Of a stretch of 64,000 nucleotides of DNA, positions 24,933 to 33,342 are shown in pieces (position 1 is the first letter of the stretch; every line of letters starts with the position of its first letter). Under the pieces are notes generated by a model. The model saw only the letters and a program-made list of their open reading frames with translations, was not told where the DNA came from and did not search any database. The stretch is from Candidatus Latescibacterota bacterium (GTDB lineage: Bacteria > JAAXHH01), in the NCBI GenBank assembly GCA_022823465.1, contig JAJEHX010000005.1:1-64000 (forward strand), given 5' to 3'. A program made the translations under genes and the position numbers.

Positions 24933-26188
24933 TTCCCGCCCTTACCGACTACCTTGTGGTGGATCTCACCACGAACCTGCCCGGCCCCTACTGTTCCATG
25001 CTGCTTGCCGATCTCGGCGCCCAGGTGATCAAGGTGGAACCGCCCGGCGGCGATCCCCTGCGCGGCTTTCCCCCGGCCTTCGCCAGCGTGAACCGCGGCA
25101 AGCGGGATATCGTGATCGATCTGAAAAAGGGGGCGGGACGGGAGGTCATGGGCCGCCTGATCACACGGGCGGACGTCGTGCTGGAAGGATTCCGGCCCGG
25201 CGTGGCCGAGCGGCTCGGCGTGGATTACCCCTCGGCGAGACGTCTGAATCCCGCCATCGTGTACTGCGCGATATCGGGGTTCGGACAGGAGGGCCCCTAT
25301 CGGAACAGGTCCGGTCACGACATCAACTACCTCGCCATAGGCGGCCTGCTGGGACGCAGCGATCCGCCCGCGGTCCCTCCCGTGCTGATTTCGGACCTGT
25401 CCTCCGGTCTGTACGCCGCGCTTGCGGTCTCCGCCGCGCTGATGCACCGGACGGCCACCGGCAAGGGACGCTGCATCGACCTGTCCATGACCGACTGCAT
25501 CCTGTCCTGGATGGCCCTCGATATCGCCGCCGCGGCACACGCGGCACAGGCCCCTGGCTCGGCGCAGGACCCGGACGCGGCACAGAACCCGAACTCGGCA
25601 AAGGACCCGGGCTCGGCGCGAGACCCGAACTCGGCAAAGGACCCGGGCTCGGCGCGGGAACAGTTTCTCGGTAACATTCCCCACTACGGACTTTTCGAGA
25701 CTTCGGACGGGCGATATATCAGCCTCGGGATCGTTCATGAAGACCATTTCTGGACCCGCTTATGCGACGTCCTGGAACTGGACGACTGGCGGGACTGGCC
25801 GGCGGAAACACGCGCAGCCCGGCAGGCCGGGATACGGGAGAAACTCCGCACCGTTTTCGCCACGGCCACCTGCCGGGAATGGGACCGCCGCCTGCAGGAA
25901 GCCGACGTGCCCTGCGCGGCCATTTACAACCTTGACGAGTTGCCGGACGACCCTTATATACAGTATCGAAATCCGTTTTACAGTCTTGTCGCGTCCGACC
26001 GCTCGGAGAGCCGGCAGGTAAAGGCGCCCTTTCGGACGGACCCGCCCCACGCCGAGCCGCCTCTTCCGCCTCCGGTCAAGGGCGAACACGCGCGCATCGT
26101 GCTATCGGAATGCGGTTACGCGGATGACGAGATTGAAGCGTTGATTCAACAGGATGTCGTACACGCATACCGCCGCGGGAAGAAGTAA
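24929..26188 (+). CDS. Family III CoA-transferase (CaiB/BaiF type)
   Basis: 419 residues. The N-terminus is canonical: LVVDLTTNLPGPYCSMLLADLGA, QVIKVEPPGGDPLRG, NRGKRDIVIDLKK and VVLEGFRPGVAERLG, with the probable catalytic Asp in RSGHDINYLAIGG. These enzymes move CoA between carboxylic acids. Residues 209-244 are an inserted repetitive loop made of six hexapeptides, after which conserved sequence resumes (FLGNIPHYGLFETSDGRYIS). The start overlaps the truncated AMP-binding gene by 4 nt, which hints that the two once formed a CoA-activation module. Confidence 0.92.
   Translation: MIPALTDYLVVDLTTNLPGPYCSMLLADLGAQVIKVEPPGGDPLRGFPPAFASVNRGKRDIVIDLKKGAGREVMGRLITRADVVLEGFRPGVAERLGVDYPSARRLNPAIVYCAISGFGQEGPYRNRSGHDINYLAIGGLLGRSDPPAVPPVLISDLSSGLYAALAVSAALMHRTATGKGRCIDLSMTDCILSWMALDIAAAAHAAQAPGSAQDPDAAQNPNSAKDPGSARDPNSAKDPGSAREQFLGNIPHYGLFETSDGRYISLGIVHEDHFWTRLCDVLELDDWRDWPAETRAARQAGIREKLRTVFATATCREWDRRLQEADVPCAAIYNLDELPDDPYIQYRNPFYSLVASDRSESRQVKAPFRTDPPHAEPPLPPPVKGEHARIVLSECGYADDEIEALIQQDVVHAYRRGKK
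25553..25660 (+). repeat. In-frame 18-bp tandem repeat, six copies, in CoA-transferase gene
   Basis: Six 18-bp units encode PGSAQD, PDAAQN, PNSAKD, PGSARD, PNSAKD and PGSARE (residues 209-244). Units 3 and 5 are near-identical, as are 4 and 6, indicating that a 36-bp pair was duplicated. The insertion lies between conserved blocks of the enzyme. Confidence 0.95.
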
Positions 26189-26210
26189 TCGCATCCCCAA
26201 AGGAGATATC

Positions 26211-27779
26211 ATGAGTATCTTCGTGCGAAACTGGCGAGACCAGGCGCCTTACGTGGGCCACATCAGCGCACTGGTCTGGACGCTGTATCAATCCCATGAC
26301 AAGGATGAAACGTCTCCGCCCGACGTGAACCGCCTGCATGGGATCAACAGCTTCGTCAAGCATGGGTTACAGGGCCATCAGCACTCGGACCATCACCAGC
26401 ACGACAGCATCGAGCAGCTGTATTTCGTCCTTCGCGGCCGCGGCCAGCTGACCATCGGCGACGACAAGGTGGACGTTCGCGACGGTACCGCCGTCTACAT
26501 GCCCGTCAACGTGCCCCACCAGGCGTTCAACGACGGCGACGGCTGGATGGAGCACCTCATCGTCAGCTGCCCGTTGGACGAAATCCGTGAAGGCACGCCC
26601 GCGGTCCGCGACTGGCGCGACGTCCATCCCGTGGTGCTGGAAGGCGGTACCATATCCTGGCCCCTGCTGCTGCGCGAGGGGGAAGTCCCGGCCAGCGAAG
26701 GCGGCGTACTCCAGCGCGTGCACGGCGTGACCCGCTATGCCGTCCAGGGGCGGCAGGGCACTGCCTGGCAGCAGCTGGATGGGATCGAACTCGTCCATTA
26801 CGTGATCAGTGGTTACGGAACGATCGAGGATCTTGACGGAAACCATCAACTGGTCACGGAAGGATCCGCGGCCCACGTACTTCCAGGCGTTGCGCATCGA
26901 TTCGCCAACCAGGGCGAAGGCTGGTTCGAGTACGTCACCTTCGCGGTCGAAGTAGGTGAAGTCGAGATGCCGCAGGAATCCGACGAGGACGCGGAATCCG
27001 AAGAACCGGTCGGACAGTACGGTGTCGAGGAAGCCGCCGCGGCAGCCGTGGTGGCGGAGGTCGACTGGGATGACGCCGACGCGGTGGAAACCGAGGAAGA
27101 GATCGAGGAAGCGGAGACCGCCGATGCGGTCGAAGAAGACGAGGAAGCGGCAGAGGCCGAAGGGGAAGCGTTTGAAGAAGAAGTGGCCGACGCTGACGAG
27201 GTCGAAGAGGAACTAGAAGAAGCACAGGAAGAGGCAGGAGTCAGTGACGAAGATGTGGATGACGGCGAGGATGAAGAAGAGGACGGTGAATCCGACGCCG
27301 GGGAGGAAGCTGAGGACGGTGACGGGGAAGTAGAGGCCGAAGAAGATACCAGCGAGGACGAGGTGGATTCAGAGGACGACCTCGCCGATGATGAAGCTGG
27401 TGACGATGGGGAAGAAGATGAGGAAGGTGATGATGAAGAGGATGGCGAAGCCGCCGCCGATGAAATCGAAGATGACGATGAGATTGAAGAAGACGTAGCT
27501 GACGACGAAACGGATGACGACGAAGAGGGTGACGACGAAGCGGATGATGACGAAGACGATTACCAGGATGCCGATGATTCCGAAGCGGATGAGTCGGATG
27601 AGGAGGAAGTAGAGCCTGCGGAAGAAGGCGCCGCGGAAGACGATTCATCCGGGGACGACGACGATATCGACCTGGAAGACGACGACGCGGACTTCGATAT
27701 CGATGACGATGATGAACCCGCCGTGGAGGACGAGACAGGGGAGTACGACGACGATGCCCCTGATGCGGACAGACGGTAA
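26211..27779 (+). CDS. Bicupin protein with ~270-residue polyacidic tail
   Basis: 522 residues from the ATG at 26211 (AAAGGAGA site upstream). Cupin 1 (about 40-120) has metal-ligand spacing in GHQHSDHHQHDSIEQLYFVL and a second motif PVNVPHQAFN. Cupin 2 (about 180-245) has HYVISGYGTIE and LPGVAHRFANQ. From about residue 252 to the end the protein is a disordered tail, mostly Asp and Glu with Ala, Gly and Ser, no Lys, and Arg only as the last two residues. The cupin part resembles sugar-binding or dioxygenase-like bicupins; the tail is not a normal part of that family. The acidic frame is genuine because it continues an intact cupin with no break. Confidence 0.88.
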   Translation: MSIFVRNWRDQAPYVGHISALVWTLYQSHDKDETSPPDVNRLHGINSFVKHGLQGHQHSDHHQHDSIEQLYFVLRGRGQLTIGDDKVDVRDGTAVYMPVNVPHQAFNDGDGWMEHLIVSCPLDEIREGTPAVRDWRDVHPVVLEGGTISWPLLLREGEVPASEGGVLQRVHGVTRYAVQGRQGTAWQQLDGIELVHYVISGYGTIEDLDGNHQLVTEGSAAHVLPGVAHRFANQGEGWFEYVTFAVEVGEVEMPQESDEDAESEEPVGQYGVEEAAAAAVVAEVDWDDADAVETEEEIEEAETADAVEEDEEAAEAEGEAFEEEVADADEVEEELEEAQEEAGVSDEDVDDGEDEEEDGESDAGEEAEDGDGEVEAEEDTSEDEVDSEDDLADDEAGDDGEEDEEGDDEEDGEAAADEIEDDDEIEEDVADDETDDDEEGDDEADDDEDDYQDADDSEADESDEEEVEPAEEGAAEDDSSGDDDDIDLEDDDADFDIDDDDEPAVEDETGEYDDDAPDADRR

Positions 27780-27791
27780 ACGAAAGCGTAC

Positions 27792-28694
27792 GTGAACAAC
27801 CTACCCGCCCGACCGTTCGGGCGAACCGGCATGCGTCCGGCGGCGCTGGCCATGGGAGCCGCCTTTCTGCACGAAAGCCCCGAGGCGGTCGAAGCGATCC
27901 GGACCGCCCTGTCGCTGGGTATTAACTATTTCGATACCTACCCGGGCCACCACGAGGAAAAATGGGGTGAGGCGCTGTCCGGCGTGCCCCGGTCCTCCTA
28001 CTACCTCCAGGCCAAGATCGGCACCCATCCCGAACGCAGGAAGGACTTCTCCGGGGAGGGCGCCAGGTGGAGCCTGGACCGCAGCCTTCGATCCCTGAAG
28101 ACCGACTATCTGGACTCCGTGCTTGTACACGATCCGACCGGCATGGACGAATTATTGCGCGAAGGCGCGGTTTTCGACGTGCTGCGCGAAATGAAATCGC
28201 AGGGCGTGGTCAGAAACATCGGACTCGGCGCGCGGTCGCATGACTGGCACGTCCGGCTGATCGACGAAGGCATTTGCGACGTGTCTCTGACTTTCCTGGA
28301 CTACACCCTGGTCAACCAGTCGGCCGCCGCCACGATCTTTCCGGCGGCCAGAAGGCAGAAAACCGGGATTATCCTCGCCAGCGTGCAGGGCATGGGTCTC
28401 CTCACCGGAGAGGAACCCGATCCCGAACGAGAGCGGGGGATGCATCCCGGGGCCGAGCCGCGCGCGCACCGGATCTGGACCTGGTGCCGCGAAAACGCCG
28501 TCAACATCCGCCACCTGGCTATTCAGTTCTGCCTGGCGGCGCCCGTGGACAGCGTAGTCATGTTCGGTCCGGCCAGTATCCAGCACGTGCACGATGCCTA
28601 CGAGGCCGCGACAGATACCATTCCATCCGAGTTGTGGGAGAAGCTCGGGCAAGAGTTCGGCATCCGGCCCGGCATGGACGCCGGTCAGTCGTAA
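27792..28694 (+). CDS. Aldo/keto reductase-family protein, altered active site
   Basis: 300 residues from a GTG start 12 nt after the bicupin stop. The AKR barrel is clear: FGRTGMRPAALAMGAAF, NYFDTYPGHHEEKWGEAL, RWSLDRSLRSLKTDYLDSVLVHDP, GVVRNIGLGARSHDW and RHLAIQFCLAAPVDSVVMFG. D48, the Lys of LQAKIG and the His of LVHDP match the catalytic tetrad. The Tyr expected five residues after the Asp is replaced by His53, although a Tyr is present at D+2. Activity is therefore uncertain. It lies in the + strand run of accessory enzymes. Confidence 0.88.
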   Translation: MNNLPARPFGRTGMRPAALAMGAAFLHESPEAVEAIRTALSLGINYFDTYPGHHEEKWGEALSGVPRSSYYLQAKIGTHPERRKDFSGEGARWSLDRSLRSLKTDYLDSVLVHDPTGMDELLREGAVFDVLREMKSQGVVRNIGLGARSHDWHVRLIDEGICDVSLTFLDYTLVNQSAAATIFPAARRQKTGIILASVQGMGLLTGEEPDPERERGMHPGAEPRAHRIWTWCRENAVNIRHLAIQFCLAAPVDSVVMFGPASIQHVHDAYEAATDTIPSELWEKLGQEFGIRPGMDAGQS

Positions 28695-28806
28695 TGCCAT
28701 TTTAGCCAGTTGTATATCTGTTTGAATACCCTTATACGCCATACGCCAGGCGGTATTGCGCAACTCGTCAAGTCCTGAAACCAGCCATCCACGGAACCCG
28801 GTCCAC

Positions 28807-29568
28807 ATGTCCTCCCTGAACTTTTCGCCCCGCGTGCCTGTCATCGACGCCAATGTGTGCGTGGGCAATCACCATACCGGTCCGTCGCCCTGCCAGAGCC
28901 CCGCGCAACTGCTTGAAGAAATGGACTTCCACGGCGTCCGGCGCGCCGTGATCTACCATGCCCAGGGTGAACAGATCAGTCCCACGGACGGCAATATGTA
29001 CCTGGAAGACTGGCTCGACGAGGATGGAAGGCTCATCCCCCAGTGGACCGTAGCGCCCGTGGACACCTCCATGACGCAGATCGCGGAACTGCACGGCCAG
29101 GGGAGGGTCACGTCCGCTCGTCTCCACGACTGCCAGTCCGCCGGACTTCCCTTTCTTCCCTGGGGTTATGACGATCTGCTGTCCTTTCTCACGGAAGCCG
29201 GGATTCCGCTGTGGATCCCGTTGATGGAGGTGGATGTGCGGGACCTGGTCACGACGTTGAAAGCCTATCCGGATCTGCACACGGTGCTCGTCGGCGCCCA
29301 CTATACCCACGCGCTGGTCGTCCGCGGCCTGCTGGAAGCGAGTCCCCGTGCCGTGCTGGAACTCAGCCGCTACGAACCTATCGGCGAAGTGGAGGCCCTC
29401 GTGGACCGGTTCGGCGCGGACCGTTTCATATACGGCTCGTGGTATCCGCGGTACGCCATGGGCCCGATCCTGTTCTACCTGCATCACACGCGCATGAGCG
29501 AGGAGGAACTCGCGCAGATCTGCGCCGGAAACACCGAGCGGCTGCTTGGGCTCACGGAGGGAACATGA
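28807..29568 (+). CDS. Amidohydrolase-like protein lacking metal ligands
   Basis: 253 residues from the ATG at 28807 (a TTG at 28756 is less likely). The layout follows the Amidohydro_2 barrel: VIDANVCVGNHH, then LLEEMDFHGVRRAVIYHA, GIPLWIPLMEV, TVLVGAHYTHA, RFGADRFIYGSWYP and CAGNTERLLGL. The N-terminal HxH metal motif reads NVC, the later GSD motif reads GSW, and the middle His is missing. It is therefore probably non-catalytic. It overlaps the next gene, an intact paralogue, by 4 nt, suggesting a heteromeric pair. Confidence 0.8.
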   Translation: MSSLNFSPRVPVIDANVCVGNHHTGPSPCQSPAQLLEEMDFHGVRRAVIYHAQGEQISPTDGNMYLEDWLDEDGRLIPQWTVAPVDTSMTQIAELHGQGRVTSARLHDCQSAGLPFLPWGYDDLLSFLTEAGIPLWIPLMEVDVRDLVTTLKAYPDLHTVLVGAHYTHALVVRGLLEASPRAVLELSRYEPIGEVEALVDRFGADRFIYGSWYPRYAMGPILFYLHHTRMSEEELAQICAGNTERLLGLTEGT

Positions 29569-30314
29569 TCGATGGCACGAGGGTGATCGACTACCACGGA
29601 CACGTGGGCAGGTGGGAACGGTACGGCATGGTCGACGACCCGGAACTCCTCCTCGGGGCCATGGATGCCGTCGGCATCGATATCGCGTGCCTCTTCCACA
29701 TATTCCATCCGGACGGCACGACGGGCAACGATCTCACCGCGCGATTCGTCGCCCGGAACCCGGACCGCTTCGTGGGTTTCGCCTATGTCTCCCCCACCAT
29801 GCCCGAACGCATGGTGCCCGAACTGGAACGGGCGATCGACAAGCTGGGATTTCCGGCTATCAAGCTCTACCCACCCTATACCCCCTGGCCCTTCAACGAA
29901 GAACCCTGGCATCCGATCTACGAATTCGCCCAGGACCGGGGCCTGGCCATCATCTTCCACACGGATCATTTCATCAACAGCCGGCCCCGTTATTTCGAAG
30001 ACCTTGCGCCGGCCTACCCGCGGGTGAACTTCGTTTCCGCCCACTGCGGCAACGTGCCCGAAGCGCGTGCCGAAGCCATCGCGGCGGCACAGAAGTACCC
30101 GAACGTCTACCTGGAAACCTGCTCGACCTACCGGACGCCCGGCGTGATCGAAGAACTGGTGGAAAAGGGCGGGGCCGACCGCGTGCTGTACGGATCGGAC
30201 ATGCCCCTGATGGATCCGCGGCCGCAGATCGGAAAGATCATCACGGCCCGGATCTCCGACGAAGCGAAACGCATGGCGCTGGGCGAGAACGCGGCCCGGC
30301 TGCTGGGCATATGA
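29565..30314 (+). CDS. Metal-dependent amidohydrolase (Amidohydro_2)
   Basis: 249 residues from the ATG at 29565, overlapping the upstream stop (ATGA). It keeps the metal-binding residues that its neighbour lacks: H11-x-H13 (VIDYHGHVGRW), His in LAIIFHTDHF, His in FVSAHCGNVPEA and the Asp of VLYGSDMPLMDPR. AIKLYPPYTPWPFNEEP is typical of the decarboxylase/lactonase branch. The substrate is unknown. An 18-bp repeat follows the stop. Confidence 0.92.
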   Translation: MIDGTRVIDYHGHVGRWERYGMVDDPELLLGAMDAVGIDIACLFHIFHPDGTTGNDLTARFVARNPDRFVGFAYVSPTMPERMVPELERAIDKLGFPAIKLYPPYTPWPFNEEPWHPIYEFAQDRGLAIIFHTDHFINSRPRYFEDLAPAYPRVNFVSAHCGNVPEARAEAIAAAQKYPNVYLETCSTYRTPGVIEELVEKGGADRVLYGSDMPLMDPRPQIGKIITARISDEAKRMALGENAARLLGI

Positions 30315-30322
30315 GATAGACT

Positions 30323-30358
30323 GTGTAGCCTTTCAAGCCCGTGTGACCTTTCGATCCT
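30323..30358 (+). repeat. Two-copy 18-bp degenerate repeat after amidohydrolase gene
   Basis: GTGTAGCCTTTCAAGCCC (30323-30340) is followed by GTGTGACCTTTCGATCCT (30341-30358), 13 of 18 positions identical. Eight nucleotides separate it from the preceding stop codon. Confidence 0.5.
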
Positions 30359-30387
30359 GACTGACCACCCCGACCCTGGAGGTTTGC

Positions 30388-31380
30388 GTGATTCTCGGTC
30401 AAGCTGAACTGCACAACGTACACGAACTATTGGACGACCCTGCCGGAGCGGGGAGCATCTGCTGCCGCGTGCCGAACGACCTGCGCGTGACACTCAACGA
30501 GTCTGCGAAGAACAATGCGATCCAGGCGACCGGGTGTGAAATCCGGTTCAACCTGGAGGGTTCGCGGGCGGTCATCACGCTCCAGAGCCCGGAAGGACCG
30601 GCGCTCGCGGAAGTGTACCAGGGCGATTTCTTCAGCGCCCTGCATATCGTAAACGAAACACCGACGCGTATCGAGGTGGCCCGTCCGGAATCCGAGACGG
30701 TCATGCGCCAGGCCACCCCTTCCGACGCCCGGTTCGATACCGGCCTTACCCGCGTGGTCCTTCCCTGGCGCCCCTCGGTCCGGGTGATCTCCATTGAGGG
30801 CGAGACGTCGCTGCCGGGACCGGACCAGACCCCGAACACGCGTTACCTGGCCTATGGATCGTCCATTACCCACGGCAGCACGGCCGTCCGGCCCACGGGC
30901 ACGTACCCGGCCCGGGTCGCCGAACTCCTGGGCACCGATCTCTTCAACCTGGGATTCGGCGGGGGCGCCCACATGGAGGCGGGCATGGCGGACTACATCG
31001 CGGGCCGCACCGATTGGGATTTCGCCTCACTCGAAATGGGCATCAACGTCGTGCAGTCCTTCGAGGTAGACGAATTTCACCGGCGCGTGGAGTACTTCGT
31101 AACGACCATTGCCGACGCCCACCCCGATGAATGGATCTTCTGCATTGACATATTCCCGTGCCTCTATGATTTTATGGGCGTCGAAAAATGCGACACCTTC
31201 CGGTCCATCGTCGCGGACCGGGTGCGGCAGTTGAACCGGCCGAAGCTCGTGCACGTGCCGGGCGACGCCATGCTCACGTCCAACCTGGGACTGACGACGG
31301 ACCTGGTACATCCCGCGCCCGCCGGTTTCGAGGAGATGGCGAGGAACCTGGCGGAGATCATCCGCGCGCGCAGAACGTAG
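30388..31380 (+). CDS. SGNH/GDSL-type hydrolase with N-terminal accessory domain
   Basis: 330 residues from a GTG start at 30388, preceded by a GGAGG site. Residues 1-145 form a beta-rich domain of the kind found before carbohydrate-esterase SGNH domains. Catalytic blocks follow: Ser in RYLAYGSSITHGS (block I, GSS for GDS), the block II Gly in NLGFGGGAHME, a block III-like LEMGINVV, and the block V Asp/His pair in DLVHPAPAG. No signal peptide, so probably cytoplasmic. An ester or acetyl-sugar substrate is plausible. Its stop codon lies in a 17-bp duplication. Confidence 0.88.
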   Translation: MILGQAELHNVHELLDDPAGAGSICCRVPNDLRVTLNESAKNNAIQATGCEIRFNLEGSRAVITLQSPEGPALAEVYQGDFFSALHIVNETPTRIEVARPESETVMRQATPSDARFDTGLTRVVLPWRPSVRVISIEGETSLPGPDQTPNTRYLAYGSSITHGSTAVRPTGTYPARVAELLGTDLFNLGFGGGAHMEAGMADYIAGRTDWDFASLEMGINVVQSFEVDEFHRRVEYFVTTIADAHPDEWIFCIDIFPCLYDFMGVEKCDTFRSIVADRVRQLNRPKLVHVPGDAMLTSNLGLTTDLVHPAPAGFEEMARNLAEIIRARRT

Positions 31381-31489
31381 ACAGTCAGGAAGCGTAGATA
31401 GTCAGTTATCGTTTTCCGATAAGTTGCTAGTCCAATCAGTCATTGTTCCAATATCCAGGCATTGTACCAACATGCATTGTGCCAACATC
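31376..31489 (+). repeat. Short tandem duplications between SGNH and Gfo/Idh genes
   Basis: CGTAGACAGTCAGGAAG (31376-31392, including the TAG stop) is followed by CGTAGATAGTCAGTTAT (31393-31409). Further on, CATTGTACCAACATG (31460-31474) is followed by CATTGTGCCAACATC (31475-31489), with a more diverged copy at 31441. Nearly the whole intergenic stretch is short duplications. Confidence 0.7.
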
Positions 31490-31512
31490 GAGATGCAGAA
31501 AAGGGGTTATTC

Positions 31513-32544
31513 ATGGAAACCATTCGAGTAGGCGTGGTCGGCGCCGGCGCCAATACCGTGACCATGCACATACCGAAGCTTCAGGCCATTAAGGGCGTGA
31601 AGATCGTCAGCGTATGCAACCGCAGCCGGGCGTCCTCGGAGCGCGTGGCGAAGCAGTTCGGCATCCCGACCGTCTACGAAGCCTGGACCGACCTGATCGA
31701 GGCGGAGGACACGGACGCCATCGTCGTCGGTACCTGGCCCTATCTCCACTGCGCCACGACCCTTGCCGCCCTGGCGTCCGGGAAGCACATCCTGTGCGAA
31801 GCGCGCATGGCCATGAACCTGGAAGAAGCGCAGCTCATGCACGACGCCGCCCAGAGCAATCCGGACCTCGTGGCCCAGATCGTGCCGTCTCCCATGACGC
31901 TGTGGGCGGACAAGACCATTCAGCGCCTGATTTCGGAAGGGTACGTAGGCGACATACTCAGTGTGGAAGTCCGCTCCTCCGGCAGCGAGTTCATCGATCG
32001 CGACGGTCCCATGCACTGGCGGCAGAACGTCGACTACAGCGGCATGAACGTCATGACCATGGGCATCTGGTACGAAGCGATGCGGCGCTGGGTAGGGGAT
32101 CCGCTCTCCGTTTTCGCCCAGGGCAAGACCTTCACGAAGATGCGCCGTGACGCGGAGACGGGCGTAATGCGCGCCGTCAGGGTGCCGGAGCATATAGACG
32201 TCGTGATGGACCTGATCTGCGGCGCCTCGGGATACCTGAAGATATCTACCGTCCAGGGACTCGCCGGTGAAAACGATGCCACGATCTACGGCAGCGAGGG
32301 CACGATCCGCATGGGCGATGGAAAACTGTACGGAGCGCGACGCGGGGACGACGCCCTGGGCGAGATTGAAATCCGGCCCGAGGACCACGGGGAATGGCGG
32401 GTGGAGGAGGAATTCGTCAATGCCATCAGCGGCCTGGAAAAGGTGTCCCACACGCCCTTCGACGTCGGCCTCAAGTACATGGAATTCACCGAGGCGGTGA
32501 ATCGCAGCATGGCGGAGGAGAAGGCCATAGCGCTGCCGCTGTAG
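31513..32544 (+). CDS. Gfo/Idh/MocA-family oxidoreductase
   Basis: 343 residues from the ATG at 31513, with AAGGGG upstream. The N-terminal Rossmann domain carries VGVVGAGANTVTMHIP and VSVCNRSRASSERVAKQFG. The usual EKP step appears as GKHILCEARMAMN, so the conserved Lys is absent. The C-terminal domain has SVEVRSSGSEFIDRDGPMHW, and TIYGSEGTIRM near the end. Members oxidise or epimerise sugars and cyclitols with NAD(P). The missing EKP Lys makes the reaction uncertain. It closes the long + strand run. Confidence 0.9.
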   Translation: METIRVGVVGAGANTVTMHIPKLQAIKGVKIVSVCNRSRASSERVAKQFGIPTVYEAWTDLIEAEDTDAIVVGTWPYLHCATTLAALASGKHILCEARMAMNLEEAQLMHDAAQSNPDLVAQIVPSPMTLWADKTIQRLISEGYVGDILSVEVRSSGSEFIDRDGPMHWRQNVDYSGMNVMTMGIWYEAMRRWVGDPLSVFAQGKTFTKMRRDAETGVMRAVRVPEHIDVVMDLICGASGYLKISTVQGLAGENDATIYGSEGTIRMGDGKLYGARRGDDALGEIEIRPEDHGEWRVEEEFVNAISGLEKVSHTPFDVGLKYMEFTEAVNRSMAEEKAIALPL

Positions 32545-32612
32545 GAGCGCAGGAACCCGGGAATCCGCGTTCTTGCGGAAACCAGCGTTCTTCCGGGAAC
32601 CCCGCGCTCTGA
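32545..32612 (+). repeat. Tandem and inverted repeat between convergent genes
   Basis: Three degenerate 17-18 bp units (GGAATCCGCGTTCTTGC at 32560, GGAAACCAGCGTTCTTCC at 32577, GGGAACCCCGCGCTCTGA at 32595) are enclosed by GAGCGC (32545-32550) and its complement GCGCTC (32604-32609). An inner hairpin TCCGC/GCGGA (32564-32579) is present. It may act as a bidirectional terminator, but no T-tract follows. Confidence 0.5.
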
Positions 32613-32670
32613 TGAACTGGCGCCTGAGGGCGGAAGCCCGATCTGCTGGTTACTCTTCGGGAAGACGAGA

Positions 32671-33252
32671 TTACGAAGGGGCGACGCGGTCCACGTAGGC
32701 CAGTAGCGCGTCGATCATGTCTCGCGGAGCCGATTCGTTTACGACGGTGAAATCCGCCATGGCGATGGGACCGCCCTTCTCGATGTTCTCGATCTCCGCG
32801 TGATCCCGTTTGCGCGCCTCGTCCGCCGTGAGGGGGCGCATCCGGAACTGCGGGTCTTTCCGGGCGTCGTGTACCCGGTTTTCCAGGCGGCTGTACCGGG
32901 TCTTCGGCGAGGAGACGACGGCCACCACGTGGATGCGCTCGCCGTAGGCTTCCTTCAGGATCTTCTGCTCAGACCAGGAATACATGCCGTCGATCACGAC
33001 GTGACCCTGTTTCAGTCCTTCCTCGATGGCGGGAAGCGAAAGCAGGGCGAAGGCGCCCATGCCATGGTCGCGCCGTAACTGCTCCCGCATTTGCTTCTCG
33101 TTCGCCGGATTGATTTCCCTGCCTTCATCCCTGAGCCGGTCGATGGTCACCTGTCCGAAGCGGATGTGGCGCCATCCCCGGTCGACCAGGCATTCCGCGG
33201 CCGTGGACTTGCCCGATCCGGTCATGCCTACGATGGCGACGATGAGGTGCAT
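32671..33252 (-). CDS. P-loop nucleotide kinase-like protein (dephospho-CoA-kinase-like)
   Basis: 193 residues. Walker A is AIVGMTGSGKST at the N-terminus. Then RHIRFGQVTIDRLRDEGRE, EQLRRDHGMGAFALL, VVIDGMYSWSEQKIL (Walker B-like), VVAVVSSPKTRYSRLENR and the lid-like RPLTADEARKRDHAEIENI. The layout matches archaeal/actinobacterial dephospho-CoA kinase-like or adenylate-kinase-like NMP kinases that act on small substrates. The family is commonly annotated only as AAA family ATPase; the substrate is not evident. A good promoter is positioned upstream on the minus strand. Confidence 0.82.
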   Translation of the reverse strand: MHLIVAIVGMTGSGKSTAAECLVDRGWRHIRFGQVTIDRLRDEGREINPANEKQMREQLRRDHGMGAFALLSLPAIEEGLKQGHVVIDGMYSWSEQKILKEAYGERIHVVAVVSSPKTRYSRLENRVHDARKDPQFRMRPLTADEARKRDHAEIENIEKGGPIAMADFTVVNESAPRDMIDALLAYVDRVAPS

Positions 33253-33342
33253 TTCAGGTCCGGACCGTGGAATAAGTGGATGCTGAACCGGCTGTTTACG
33301 GGAGCGAACCCGGCGACGCGGTCATTGACGGAAACAGGGCCG

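Noticed and set aside
26935-27648. Arg/Pro/Leu/His-rich minus-strand frames opposite the acidic tail
   Set aside because: They are the complement of GA-rich codons for Asp/Glu; the + strand frame continues an intact bicupin.
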